Shown piece by piece: positions 10,071 through 23,104 of a stretch of DNA of 64,000 nt. A model generated the notes under the pieces. That model was not told the origin of the DNA and did not search any database. It was given only the letters and a program-made list of their open reading frames with translations. Where the stretch lies: positions 993,756-1,057,755 of the forward strand of contig PPXM03000005.1 of the NCBI GenBank assembly GCA_003707065.3. The letters run 5' to 3'. Source of the DNA: Trigonopsis variabilis (lineage: Eukaryota > Ascomycota > Trigonopsidomycetes > Trigonopsidales > Trigonopsidaceae). The number at the start of each line of letters is the position of its first letter. Within the stretch, counting starts at the first letter, position 1. The translations under genes were made by a program, and so were the position numbers.

Positions 10071-12324
10071 ATGAAGTTCCTGGTTTTTCTATTAACTGTT
10101 TTTACCAGTCTTGTGGGGTCACGATTCACATCAGATGACCTCATTTCAACTGGTTCTATCAACAGTCTTTCAGTCGCTGCTGACGGAGTAAGAGCCGCAA
10201 TGAGGAATGAGAGCATTCTAACTCCAGGAATGGTCAATTTTTATTTATAAGTCCTATTCTTTGTATTTTCATGAGTATACTGCTCAATTGCAAATTGTCA
10301 ACAATATGCTGGGGTCCGTTCGGACTATCTACTCGACCACTCGGCTGCAAGAAGTCACCTTTATTGATGGCGAGAACACGAGATTTCTGCTATTGACCAG
10401 TGAGGAAGGAGGAAATGAAACTTCATTATGGACTGGTGACATCTCCAGCGGCTATTATGTGGGACTAAGCCATGTTCGCCGTTTTCCTTCCCCTGTTTCT
10501 GGCCTAAAGACTCATAGAGATGCAAACGGTAGCGTTCAGTATGTCGTATCCGGCTGGGCTGGACCCGGAGGAGAACTAGGGGAAACTAAACCAAACAAGT
10601 ACGATTCTGGCGTGCTTTATGATTCTTTATATGTTCGTCATTGGGATTACTGGAAATCTGACAAGACCAGAGCCTTATTTACTGGCTCTTTAGTCTTTTC
10701 TTCCGATGATGATGTCTTTCAGGACTCTGGAAAGCTCCTGAATGTCCTGAAAAGAACAGGAATTGAATCGCCTAGGGGACCTTATTTCGAATCCAGCGAT
10801 TATGACTTATCCGAAAATGGCATCACCTTCTCAGCTAAAGCTCCGAACCTAAATCCTGCTCTTAATACGGCGTCCTTCATTTATAGGGTGGGATATGATG
10901 GGTCCAATCTGACTACCCTGAATGGCGCTTTGAGCCCTCCTCTTGGTTCAAGTGGTAGTCCTACGTTTTCGCCCAACGGCTCTCTTATCGCTTATCTTCA
11001 GCAGCATGAAAATGGATTTGAGTCTGATCGTTCCCGTGTCTATATTTGGGATTTGGAGACTAATACGACGAAGGAGTACTTCCCTGATTGGGACGTAAGC
11101 CCGAGCGGGCTGGAATGGTCACGAGATGGTTCCACCTTGTATATATCTGCGTTAGTAAATGCTACATCGCGGTTATTTAAGCACATATTTGCTGAAAACT
11201 TGAAATCACCCAAGCTGATCAAGCTAGATAAATACCAGTCTGTCGACGGGGTCTTCCCCACTGCCGGCAACAAGTTGATTCTCCACTTAACTTCCTTCAT
11301 CGAACCTGCTACAATAGCCCTCTTTGAGAGCGAGATTGATGAAGTTATCGCCTTGCTTTTCGAGATCTATCCTAGAGGAGGAGTTCTTGAACCGAGCAGA
11401 GTGGACGATTTTTGGTTTGTCGGAGCTAAAGGTCGAAAAGTTCAGGGATTTATCTTCTATCCTGAAAATTTCAATGAAAATAAAACGTATCCTCTTGCAT
11501 TTTTGATTCATGGAGGACCTCAAGGTGCTTGGGAGAGTTCTTGGAATAAACGATGGAATCCTTTAGCATGGACAGGAGCTAGTGAGGAAGGCTGGATTGT
11601 TGTTACGATCAATCCTACAGGTAGCACAGGGTACGGTCAAAAATTCGTCAATGATGTCTCGGAAAACTGGGGTGGTCTTCCTTTCGTGGATCTACTTCTT
11701 GGCTACAAATACATCCTGAGACACTCCCCTTTTATCGACTCTGAACGTACAATTGCAGCAGGAGCTTCTTATGGAGGTTACATGATAAATTACATCCAGG
11801 GAACTGAGTTTGGCCGGGCGTTCAAGGCCCTGGTTTGCCATGACGGGGTGTATGATACCCGCAGTTTTGGTGTCGATGAGCTTTACTTCCTCAACAAAGA
11901 GTTTGGTGGTATGCCTTGGACGAATCCCCAAGGCTACGAAATGTACAATCCTGCTAAACTTGTAGACAATTGGATGACCCCGCAGTTGATTGTCCATAGC
12001 GGACTCGATTTTAGACTTCCCATTACTGAAGGTCTTGCTGCATTTAATGCCTTGCAAGTCAAGGGTATCCCTTCCAAGCTACTCTATTTCCCAGACGAGA
12101 ATCATTGGATCATAAATCCCGAGAATAGCAAGAGATGGCATGACGAGATATTTTCTTGGATCAACCAGTGGACAATGCCTAAGGAAAGTGATGATGCAAC
12201 TGATTCTAAAGAAGAGTCAAGCTGGTTGGATAACATTTGGAAATCTGATGAACTTGAGCATATGGACGAATTGAGCAATAGGCGAGCTTCCTCAGCTGAA
12301 CCTGTTTTCTGGGCGATCTCTTGA
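10071..12324 (+). CDS. DPP5: Secreted dipeptidyl-peptidase V (prolyl oligopeptidase family S9)
   Basis: Two exons, 10071-10187 and 10228-12324, 737 aa. The chosen ATG gives MKFLVFLLTVFTSLVGS, a clear signal peptide; an upstream ATG in the same frame at 9960 would bury it. The 40-nt intron (GTAAGA...CTAACTCCAG) restores the frame into the beta-propeller. The alpha/beta hydrolase domain has the nucleophile in GASYGGYM (Ser553), the acid in HSGLDFRLP (Asp633) and the base in DENHW (His665). HGGPQG supplies the oxyanion region. Many NxS/T sites fit a secreted glycoprotein. The enzyme releases X-Ala/His-Ser-type dipeptides from extracellular peptides in moulds. The Ser/Glu-rich C-terminal tail after INQW is longer than in classical DPP5. 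Confidence 0.92.
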
Positions 12325-12600
12325 GCGAGCTTGGGCATGGCAATAGATAATTTTAGGCCATAAGATCATGAATAATAATGCCTACGTAAACATATACCAT
12401 ATAGTCGTCATAATCATTAAGTAAAATACATTAACCCAGTAAACCGCACAAGTATCAAAAATGCGAGGTGTTTCTCTAACACAGTATACTACTAAGCATC
12501 TAAGTTATATACAACCACTTCTACTTTTTAAGATAAGAAACTGAATCAAAGAAGGAGATATTTCTCTGAGAACATAGCGATCAAACGAGAGTATATTGAT

Positions 12601-15600
12601 TTAGATTTCAGGAGTTTTAGGTCCACCAAGGACAAGAGCTAAGAGCGCCATACGGACGTAGAGGCCACACCGCATCTAGAAATGTTAGTATCTTTCGAGA
12701 AAGTTCATAATTTACCTGGCGGAAATAAGCGGCACGCTGGTCAAAGTCGACTTCTTCACTGATCTCATTCACTCGAGGAAGAGGATGCATGATACACATA
12801 TGGCTCTTGGCATTTTTGAGCATATTATTGTCGACAATATAAACGTCCTTCAAGCGCTCATACTCGGCTTGGTCGGAGAAACGTTCCTTCTGAACTCGGG
12901 TGCAGTAAAGGACGTCAGTTGCACCAAGAATTTCCGGAGTAATAACCTCAGATTCCAACACGAGTTTTCCATGGCTCGCCAGATCATCCCGAATTTCACG
13001 AGGCAGGGATAGCTCTTTGGGTGAGACAAGCTGGATTCGAACATTCCAGTATTCAAGTAGCTTACACAAAGAATGAACAGTGCGCCCATACTTAAGATCA
13101 CCCATGAATGTGACAGTAACGCCATTTATTGTGCCTAGCTCTTCGCGGATAGTGAACAAATCCAAGAAGGACTGAGTTGGGTGTTCTCTAGAGCCATTTC
13201 CACCATTAATGATAGGAACTGGGGAGAATTTAGCCGCAGTCGCAGCAGACTCCTCGGACGGGTGACGTAAAACAACCGCGTCACTATAAGATGCGAGCGT
13301 CCGAATAGTGTCCTGAAGAGTTTCTCCCTTGGTAACAGAGGAGCCTGTAGCTGTAACAGGGACTACTCGTCCTCCAAGACGTTGCATAGCAGCATTGAAA
13401 GATGCCGATGTCCTAGTAGAAGGCTCATAGAACAGAGTGGAGATTAGCCGACCTTTACAGATGTCGAGAACTCCTTCACGCTGGGTCATAAGACGCATAT
13501 CTTGAGCAACAGCGAAGAGGATATGCAGATCCGAGCGGTTGAACTGATCGACCGAAAGAATATTCTTGCGGAAGAATGGGTTGTTTCGAAGAACCTGCTG
13601 CAAAGCAGATGGAGGAGAAAGAGACTTGGGAATAGAAGGCTCAAATGAAGCTTCAGAAGGCGTTTGCTTGGCTAAAAGAGGCGAGAAGATTTCTGGGGCC
13701 TTGTTAGGTTGGGGTGACTGAATTTGAAGAGGCAAGCCTTCCTGTTCTTCCGGTTCTTCGATGCTAGGAACAAAAATAGAAGTATTGAGAAGCTCCGGTC
13801 TAATTTGTGGCTTCTCTTTGGTTTGAACATCAATCGAAGAAATTGCCAACGAGTAATTCCTGCAGATAGCCTCGATCAGCAACTTAGCACACTTCACATT
13901 GGTCACCAATGGAATTGAAAAATCAACAGCCATCCGACGAGTTCGGTAACCTTTCGACATATAGTTGGCAGGCCTTCTAAAATGATTATTGGAAGGCAAG
14001 TTGATGTAAAGCTCAATGGTATGGTTCGAAATATGCTGAGTCAAAGAATACTCCGACTTTTCAGATTCTTCGTCATTCAGGACTTCGACGTACTTCACGG
14101 GAACTCCATGTTCCTGTAAAAAGTCGGCAGTACCTGCAGTAGCGAACAGGTTATATCCGTGGTCATAAAGGTTCTTAATAGAAGGGAGCAACTCAGCCTT
14201 TTCGCGGAAAGAGCCGATGGAAACAAGTATATTCTTTTTCGGAAGCTTGAATCCAGTAGCAATGAGGGCTTTCAAGTAAGCCTCGTATTTATCGTGGCCA
14301 AAGCAGGCAACTTCACCAGTAGAAGCCATCTCAACTCCTAATACAGGATCAGCACCTGAAAGACGAGAGAAGGAAAATTGGGGAACCTTAACGGCCACTG
14401 TATTTTTTTCCAAAGTAACATCTTGAAGGGGATAGGCGCTAACCGGAAGACCACAGATGGCATCGGTGGCCATTTCAATTAAATCAATTCCACTGGTCTT
14501 GGACACAAAGGGGAATGATCGCGAAGCACGAACATTGCATTCGATAACTTTGATGTCATTATCTTTGGCGATGAACTGGATATTATAAGGGCCAGTCACA
14601 TTGAGAGCCTTGCCAATCTTTTGAGTAGCAACAACAATTCGTCGCACAGTCTCTGGATCAAGATCCTGAGCAGGGACGCAAAGAGTCGCATCACCTGAAT
14701 GTACACCAGCATTTTCCACATGTTCAGAGACCACGTGCATAATCATCTTTCCATCTTTGGCGACAGCATCCATCTCAATCTCTTTGGCATTCTCAATATA
14801 CTTTGTAATGACAACAGGATATTCGCGAGAAACCTCGACAGCTTGCTTCAAATAGTTCTCGAGGTCTGCCTTAGAGTAAACTGTATTCATCGCAGCACCT
14901 GAGAGAACATAAGATGGTCGAACGAGAACAGGATAGGAGACTCGATCACAGAACTCTTCAGCCTCTTCGATGCTGGTAAGCTCTTTCCAAGCAGGCTGAT
15001 CAACGCCAATGTTGTCCAACATTCTAGAAAATTTGTATCGGTTTTCAGCCGTGTCAATCATTTCAGGTGAAGTGCCCAAGATTTTAACATTAGATCGATA
15101 AAGCGAAATAGCAATATTATTGGAGGTTTGACCGCCCATAGAAATGATAACGCCACTGGAGGTTTCGAGTTGATAAATATCAAGAACCCGTTCAAGGTTA
15201 ATAACTTCGAAATAGAGACGATCGGCTTCATCATAATCAGTGGAAACAGTCTCAGGGTTGTAGTTCACCATAATAGTCTTCATGCCGTGATTTCGAAGAG
15301 TTCGAACAGCTCGAACGGCACACCAATCAAATTCAACTGATGATCCAATTCGATAGACACCAGAACCTAGAACCATTACGCCATGATCATTGAAATCAAG
15401 ATCATGGGAATCTCCATTGTATGTCATGTAGAGATAATTAGTATGCGCAGGAAATTCAGCAGCAACAGTATCAATCTGTTTAACAAAAGGCGTAATACCT
15501 GCTTCGACACGCAGTCGACGAACAGCCAGTTCGTTAGAGTTGATAAATTTTGCGATCTGCCGATCCTCAAATCCCAGTTGCTTCGCTTGTTTGATATATC

Positions 15601-18418
15601 TGATCGGAATGTTGCTCATGGTGAACTGGGAGAGACGCTTTCCGAAATTAATAAGATGAGAAAGCTTGTTCAAAAACCATTTATCGATTCGAGTCATTTC
15701 CCAAATTTTTTCAACGCTATATCCAGAATCCATCGCGTTGGCAATAGCAAATAAACGTTGGTCTGAAGGAGTTTGAAGTTCTGCATCAATGTCGATGGAC
15801 ATGAGCGCACTAGTAGCATTGAAACCCATGTTTTGATAGTCCACAGCTCGAATGGCCTTCTGTATCGCTTCTTCAAATGTCCGACCTATAGCCATAACTT
15901 CTCCAACGCTCTTCATACTCGAAGAGAGTACATTGCTGACCCTAGTGAACTTTTTAAGATCCCAACGAGGAATCTTGACAACACAGTAGTCAAGGGATGG
16001 CTCAAAACAGGTGCAAGTGCTCTTAGTGACAGTGTTTTTAATCTCATTCAAGGGAATATTAAGGCCAAGCTTAGCAGCAATAAAGGCTAAAGGATATCCG
16101 GTGGCCTTGGAAGCAAGAGCTGAAGATCGAGACAGACGGGCATTGACTTCAATGATGCAATACTCTTTAGAGAAAGGGTTCAAAGCATACTGGATATTGC
16201 ATTCTCCAACGACTCCCAAATGTCGAATGACATTAACCGCAGTCGTCCGCAGCATATTGTAATCCTCGTCAGACAGAGTCTGTGAAGGCGCGACGACGAT
16301 CGAGTCACCCGTATGGATACCAAGGGGGTCGAAATTTTCCATATTGCAAACAGTGATGCAGTTATCGAAAGCGTCGCGGACAACCTCATATTCAATCTCC
16401 TTCCATCCCTTCATACTTCGTTCAACAAGAACCTGCGGGCTGGCTGCAAAAGCCTTGGTGCATAGGTCGACAAGTTGCTGCTCGTTTTCAGCAAATCCAG
16501 AACCCAGACCACCTAACGCATAAGCGGCCCGAACGATCACAGGAAAACCAATGTCCTTCACAGCATCGAGAGCTTCTTGAACATTATTAGCCGATGCAGA
16601 TTTCGCACATTTTTCCCCAATTTGATCCATGCTTCTGGCAAATAACTCTCTGTCTTCGGTGGTGATAATAGTGTCGATAGGAGTGCCTAGAACTTTGACT
16701 CCAAGATCTTCGAATTCATCTTTCAGCTCGATACCGACATTAAGAGCAGTCTGTCCACCGAAAGTGACATAAATCGCATCCGGTTTTTCTTCCTTGATAA
16801 CTTTTCGGACAAATTCAGCGGTAACAGGCAAGAAATACACCTTATCGGCAAGACCACGAGAAGTCTGGATAGTAGCAATATTTGGATTAATAAGAATTGT
16901 GTAGATGCCTTCTTCTTTGAGAGCCTTAATAGCTTGACTACCAGAGTAATCAAACTCTCCAGCTTGACCAATACTAAGACCACCACTTCCGAGAACAAGA
17001 ACCTTTTTGGCGTATACTCGAGGGTGCTTTGCTCGGTTCTCGTCGATAAGGCCGTGAGGAAATTGAACTGGGGCAAGTATGCCCGCATTAGACGATTTTC
17101 TGACTGCATCGATGAAAATATCGAACAGAAATTCGGTATCACGAGGGCCAGGAGTAGACTCGGGATGGAACTGAACAGAGAAAAAGGGCTTTTCCGTGTT
17201 ATAGATACCTTCGTTCGAACCGTCATTGGCGTTAACAAAGAGTTCTTTCCAACCACTAGGCAGTGTGTCAGTATCGACAGCATATCCATGGTTTTGAGAT
17301 GTGATATAGCAGCGGCCGCTAATAAGATTTGTGCAAGGAATGTTGTGTCCACGGTTACCGAACTTGAGTTTCAAAGTTTCAGCACCGATAGCCCTAGCAA
17401 GAAGCTGATGCCCAAGACAGATGCCGAAGACGGGAACTTTTCCATTTTGAACAGCTTTAGCGAGAGATGCAACTGTAGAGTCAAGAAGAGCGGGGTTTCC
17501 AGGACCATTCGAGATAAAAAGACCATCATAAGGTTCGCTGATGAGAGATAAGTCGTAGTCCCAAGGTACCACAAATAATTCCACACCACGGCGAACGAAA
17601 CAGCGAATTTGATTGTATTTCATGCCCACGTCAATACAAAGAATGCGAAGAGTTCGGCCATCCTGGGTCTTGATCGCGTTGGCAGGTGCAGGTTTATAAA
17701 GCACAGGCTCCTTCACAGAGACGCGAGCTACAAGGTTTGACTCGTTGGGATTGTTCCAATCGACATTTTGAAACTTCGAAGAGCAAGACAAACGATCATA
17801 TTTATCGGAAACTTCAATCGAGAGTTTGGCAAGCATGCTACCTTTCTCACGGATGTGCTTCGTCAAGGCACGAGTATCGACACCGTACACAGCGGGAATC
17901 TTCTCCTCCTTTAGCCAAGCTCCAAGAGAAGATGTGGCCAGAAAGTGAGAATATTCTTCGCAGTAGCTGTTAACAATAAGACCTGCCACGTGGATTCTAT
18001 TGGATTCAAAATACTTGGGAATAGACGTCACAAGCTCGTCCATTTCGGTACGAGAAGGGACCCCGTAATTTCCAATCATTGGAAACGTGATCACCAATAT
18101 TTGACCTTCGTAGGAAGGATCTGTAATAGATTCAGGATAGCCAACCATACCTATATTCAGGAAAAGAAGCGATTAGCCTTGAAGATGATAGACGTCTCGA
18201 GCACACTTACCAGTCTGAAAGACAATTTCACCCGAAACAGAGATCTCGGCGCCAAAAGAATAGCCACGAGTAACGTAGCCGTCTTCTAACTCTATCTGGA
18301 CGAGCTTGTCATGCTCGTTTAGATAAGGTACCACCGGAAGATACTTAAGAGCGCGAACAGTATTATCAGAAGTAACACTGTTAACAACTTCAGAGAGGCT
18401 CGCACGTCTGTTGCTCAT
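12601..18418 (-). CDS. URA2: Multifunctional CPSase-ATCase (Ura2 type) lacking the dihydroorotase-like domain
   Basis: Three exons (18418-18211, 18150-12716, 12675-12601) encode 1905 aa. The 60-nt first intron splits the conserved [11 protein letters not shown]. The 40-nt last intron (TACTAAC branch) gives the ending [24 protein letters not shown]. Domain order: glutaminase (CLGHQ nucleophile loop, QFHPES), two ATP-grasp CPSase halves (to about 1510), a Pro/Ser/Glu-rich linker of about 80 residues, then ATCase (about 1588-1905; STRTS, REHPTQ, HPLPR). It makes carbamoyl phosphate and carbamoyl aspartate, the first two pyrimidine steps, in the cytosol. Fungal Ura2 normally carries an inactive DHOase-like domain of about 350 residues between CPSase and ATCase (about 2200 aa total). 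It is absent here, in one uninterrupted frame. See findings. Confidence 0.96.
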
Positions 18419-19932
18419 TTTTTTCTCGCAAACAGATGTCTAAACACTGTTAGCTTTGTCCTAGTCACCCGGGTCCAACTGGCAGCCTAATCGACATACC
18501 TAAGACAAAGTCCAATAAGTAAACTATCAATAAATATCAAAGCTGCTCCCCTAGACTATCGAATAATTAGTAGCTCCCGAAAAAACAATTCAGCGATGCT
18601 AATAACTATTCGTAGTTGCCTAGGAGAAGGGAAAAAAAATTTCAGCCAGTAATGGGAAAAAAAATGGGCACCGCCGTTCTGGGAAGGTAGGGTAACTTAT
18701 GTTCACTAACGCCGAGAATGTTCGGATTTTGATTGGACTCTAGATAAGCAAACTTTTGAAAACCCGTTAATGTAGGACAGGGATAGTATATTCCCTTTAT
18801 TAAAGCTCTTGATTTTCCAGAAGGTAAAAATAAGGTGTATGAGCCGAATCATTTAAGTTCTTATCTACCGGTTTTTTTCCCTGTTCCTCGAAGCTGTCCG
18901 TATGGCGCCCGCCGCTCGTACTCTTATGGCGACGCGCACAAATGTACTAATGAAAGAAAGCTTGGAGTTAAGAATCGAGTTTTACTCAGGACTGGCTCGA
19001 CTGACGAGCAGCGATGGTCAACATCGTTTGTAAGCCTATCTATTCAGACATCTCGCAGATCAGAACATGTGTCCCTAGATATTTCACCCGAACGCGTTGA
19101 GATATCTCCCAAGAACAGTTATTGAATATCTTACATCTAACAAGTAATTCGTAAAGTCGATTAATATGTACTTCATAATCTAGTAGAGAATGACCTGTCA
19201 CCTTCAACTAAAGGTGAAAATCTAGGAGACAAGAATAAGGTCTTCAGTGAACGTTACATGGGGTATGATGCGCCGCTTACTACTCTATCATAAGATCCAG
19301 AAGAAAAAAAAGGAGGAAGAAAAGCGAATTTGTTGCTAAATAGGGCGAAAGCACTGGAGAAATAAGGCCGTATCATAAGAAGTATTACATGGTCTAGCCT
19401 CTTTAATAGTACTTTCTTAATTACATATCACTATATGTTATTCCAGGGTATTGCATCAAAGATCTGTCATATGGAAACGTACATTCAGCTGTGCTGGATA
19501 AGATGAGCTTTGTTGCGTCATAGGACAGACAGAGCAATCGGCTGTAGTTGCCATTTAAGAAAACGATTGATCGTTCGGCCCAGAAGATGACAATCAAGTC
19601 AAACAAGTCATAATCGGACAATGTATAAGAAGATAAGGCTAATTATCGGCGACACGTACCAACTCATCTATTCAATTATTCCCGTTACGGGAGAGTAAGC
19701 ATGTACGGCATAGACTTTTGTCAGAGAGTACCAACCAGTTGAAAGTTGTCCCGCGGCCTCCACGGGATAGACTGCCGAACAACAAAATATATCCTGCAAG
19801 TCACTAAAAACTTGAGGCTCCGGACATCCTCGGTGTCATTTAAACTTGCAATCTCTAAGCATTTCGACGTCTGGAATATAATATAAAGTCTGGCGTTTCC
19901 TGCTCGTTTATTAAAGATTTGGGGAATCTGAT
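18419..19932. promoter_or_regulatory. 1.5 kb divergent intergenic region between URA2 and HAL4-like kinase
   Basis: This stretch must hold both promoters. It contains poly-A/T tracts around 18630-18665. Several frames of 60-96 codons (for example 18835-19125 plus, 19421-19621 minus) show no recognisable domain or splice-supported extension. I see no tRNA or other RNA gene in it. Specific regulator sites cannot be assigned by eye. Confidence 0.4.
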
Positions 19933-21926
19933 ATGGCGCCTGGTTCAGATCAGTCCACGAATTCAAGGACTGAAGCATCAGTCAACTCGATCACAAATAA
20001 GCTGGCAGATGTGAGCTTAAAGTCGTCCCGATTAATGGGGAACAGTACTCATGTATATGAGCACGTCACGCTGCCTCCTTCGCGGGTAAGTTTTCATGAA
20101 TGTTTATCTTTTCAAATATTCAAGAATAATTAACCTAACGTCTATAGGTCGCTTCACATGATTCCGGTTCTAGGGCAACCCCGTCTCCTGGTTCATCTGT
20201 GACTTCGTTTTCGGATGCCGCCTCTGCCAGCACGTTCACTGATGATCATATGCACTCAGACCATGAACATGGCGATATATCTCATTTACGTGGTTCAGCT
20301 GCAAGCCAATCCCATAGTCATGGCGGATCGGATGAGAACATAAAAAGAAATGAACCGTCTTCTCCGAGCCCCCATAATGCTCAAGCCCGAAACATTCACC
20401 CTCACTTCTTCGTTGGCGAAGATCCAGCCTCTAAAGGTTCAACTCCAAATGGTTCTCCCACGCCATCAAGAACTCCGTCTCATGAAAGTACTCCCGCTAG
20501 TGTTTCTACAACCGCTTCCTCCGCTCATAATGATCATTCGGATGATTCTCGCAGAAAGCATCATAGCAGTATGATAGATGATATATCTCCACGGTTTGTC
20601 TTCTCCAAGAAAAAGGCACCTTTCAGCACTGGTCTATCAAACCGGCCTAGTAAAGAACAGGTTGTTGATCAGACCCATCACCACCATTCGGGAGGCTTGA
20701 TGAAAAGCAAAGCTCATTCCAGTATGATGGAATTGAAGAGATTCTTTAAGCCAAGTCTCAAGAAATCTAAAGACAAGGATGGCCATAAGGCCTCAAAAGT
20801 ACCCAGTTCATCTAGTATATCTTCCCGGTCATCCAGTACTAGTCTCAACAAAGCCGTTCCCTTTGGCGAAGAAAACAATACTCTGTCTAAACGTTACGGT
20901 AAGTTTGGTCAAGTCCTTGGCTCAGGTGCCGGGGGAAGCGTCCGAATCATGAAAAGAGCCTCTGATGGCACTACCTTTGCTGTCAAAGAATTCCGTCCTC
21001 GACATCCTCATGAATCCGAAAAAGAGTATGCGAAGAAAGTTACAGCCGAATTTTGCATTGGATCAACATTACACCATGCGAATATTATAGAAACCCTTGA
21101 TATAGTACAAGAGGGTGGAAAATTCTATGAGGTCATGGAGTATTGTCCTTATGACTTGTTTGCTATTGTGATGTCTGGGAAGATGTCTCGACTCGAGATC
21201 GGATGCGTCTTCAAACAGATTCTCTCAGGCGTACAGTACCTCCATGAGATGGGCCTCGCTCATCGTGACTTGAAACTGGACAACTGTGTAGTCAATGAGG
21301 ATGGGATTGTCAAAATTATTGACTTTGGAAGCGCTAGTGTCTTTAGGTATCCTTTTGAGAAAGATATTGTTTACTCTCATGGTATCGTGGGATCCGACCC
21401 CTACCTTGCTCCAGAGGTCTGCAAAGAATTGAAGTACGATCCGCAACCTGCGGACGTGTGGTCTTGTGCTATTATATTCTGCTGTATGACTCTCCGGAGA
21501 TTCCCATGGAAAGCTCCACGAATGTCAGATAACTCATTTCGTCTTTTTGCCTCCGACCCCGAACCCCCTGAAGATCAAAATGCGAAGGATACACAAGATC
21601 CAAATAGGGTTCGCACAAGCATGCTTACCGATGGACACGACCAGGCTCCTCCTCATAAGAGTGTTATCAAAGGTCCTTGGCGTCTTTTGCGATTGCTGCC
21701 GGCTGAGACTCGTCCCGTAATCGGTGCTATGCTTGAGCTTGACCCAAAGAAAAGAGCAAAGTTGAATGATGTCTTTGAAGATCCCTATATCAAGGGCCTC
21801 AATATGTGTACTGTTTCTCCTTCAGGAGAGGTGATTAAGTGCAAGGATCATACGCATACTCTGGTGGCCCCAGAAAATGCTCATTTAGTGAACTATCGGA
21901 AACGGGATGACTCCAAGCCGCGATAG
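19933..21926 (+). CDS. HAL4/SAT4-like serine/threonine kinase (NPR1/HAL5 family)
   Basis: Exons 19933-20085 and 20148-21926 (62-nt intron, CTAAC branch) encode 643 aa. The N-terminal ~290 residues are Ser/Thr/His-rich and disordered-looking. They include histidine clusters and a basic patch ([17 protein letters not shown]). The kinase domain begins at about 300: glycine loop GSGAGGSV, lysine in FAVKEF, catalytic [13 protein letters not shown], and [22 protein letters not shown] and [12 protein letters not shown] are characteristic of fungal Hal4/Hal5/Npr1 kinases. These regulate plasma-membrane transporters (K+ uptake, amino-acid permeases) and respond to TORC1. The kinase insert between subdomains X and XI (about 500-545) is long and acidic/polar, as in the family. 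Which paralogue it is cannot be settled by eye. Confidence 0.9.
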
Positions 21927-22422
21927 TAAAGGTATTATTTCCCGAATTGAATTGATGTTTATAAATATATGCGATGCGTTTGGAAGGTTCCGATATGATG
22001 TTTTATTTCTTGACGCGCTCTTCTCTCTACTTATGTATTAAATTTTGCTTTATTATTGGACTTGCTGTTCTTTGTTTCCCCATTATCATGATCATTTCAT
22101 TTTGAAATCAAGAAGAAAACATTCTATGTGCATGTCGGGTTCTATGTCGAGTTTGCCGTTTTGTCCATCTGAAGGGAGTATTGCTTTTTCTCTATTATGA
22201 GGAAGAAATATTTTCTATGCTAATAAGTTAAGTGCATCAAATGTGCTTATTGATGGTAAATCTAGCTATATGAGAAAGGTATTCTGAGAACGGATCACAT
22301 CTTTGAGCAGTTCTACCTTGTGTAGCGCATCAGACATCAACGCATTAAAAGCGCATATGCCACATCAATATACATGCACATTCAGTTAATATATACAGAT
22401 CCAATATCCAACATTTCGCAAC
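21927..22422. other. Convergent 3' region between kinase and uL11m genes
   Basis: An AT-rich stretch of about 500 bp that carries the 3' ends of two convergent genes. No coding frame or RNA gene is recognisable. Confidence 0.4.
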
Positions 22423-22887
22423 TTAATACACAACCTTGACTCCGACGGAGATGGCTTGACCCAACACTGACCGGGCAATGCTCTCAAGAGGGAGCTTTTC
22501 TAATCGAGGATCCATTTGCTTAATCTTAGCTATTTCGTAGATATGTTTAACCGAGATGGTCCCGACCGGCTGTGACTTGAGATCAGAAACCCATTGTCCG
22601 CTCCACTGAGCTCCGCCTTTGAGAGCTCCTGCAGCTTGTATAAGAAGATAGGATGTAGACGGAGGTCGAACATCAAACGAAAACGTACGATCAGGGTTAA
22701 TTTTGATTAGGCAAGGAATAGGGATACCGGGAATATACTGAGCTGTTCTTGCGTTGAATTCTTTGCAAAAATCAATGGCCTTAACACCTTTTGATCCTAG
22801 TGCAGGTCCAACTGGTGGTGCTGGAGCAGCTTTTCCTGCTCCTACAATCAATTTGACGAGTACAGGCTTTGCTGCTTTTGAGGACAT
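22423..22887 (-). CDS. MRPL19: Mitochondrial large-subunit ribosomal protein uL11m (yeast MRPL19)
   Basis: Intronless, 154 aa from the ATG at 22885-22887 ([18 protein letters not shown]). A start 13 codons further upstream (22926) is in frame, but the family in yeasts begins exactly at the short form. The [18 protein letters not shown] loop and [11 protein letters not shown] are the uL11 N-domain. The C-domain contains PPSTSYLL and [15 protein letters not shown]. It binds the GTPase-associated region of the mitochondrial 21S rRNA. The N-terminus is basic and may itself act in import. The next gene upstream (ULA1) is on the same strand, with its stop at 23105. Confidence 0.93.
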   Translation of the reverse strand: MSSKAAKPVLVKLIVGAGKAAPAPPVGPALGSKGVKAIDFCKEFNARTAQYIPGIPIPCLIKINPDRTFSFDVRPPSTSYLLIQAAGALKGGAQWSGQWVSDLKSQPVGTISVKHIYEIAKIKQMDPRLEKLPLESIARSVLGQAISVGVKVVY

Positions 22888-23104
22888 GGGTGTAGTCGAG
22901 CTTCTTGGTCGGCAGCGGATGTACAAAATTTCTCATAGCAACCCAACCGGGAGGATCTTATGGCTGTCTATTTACTACAGATGGTAACTAATGATAAATT
23001 GACAAGTCCTAAGAGGTTCTTTTCATTATTCCGCTCATGCCGCTGGTGTTAAATAGTATGCTCAGCCTTAAGCTAGAAATAGTATTATACATGCAGTCAT
23101 TCAT

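Noticed and set aside
16934-17551. 205-codon plus-strand frame inside URA2
   Set aside because: It is antisense to highly conserved CPSase coding sequence and has no homology features; a chance open frame.
18835-19125. 96-codon frame upstream of the kinase gene
   Set aside because: Composition is not protein-like, and no splice sites connect it to the kinase frame.
22888-22926. Longer uL11m with 13 extra N-terminal residues
   Set aside because: Yeast-type uL11m starts at the shorter MSS..AK form; the extra residues look unrelated, although a leader cannot be fully excluded.
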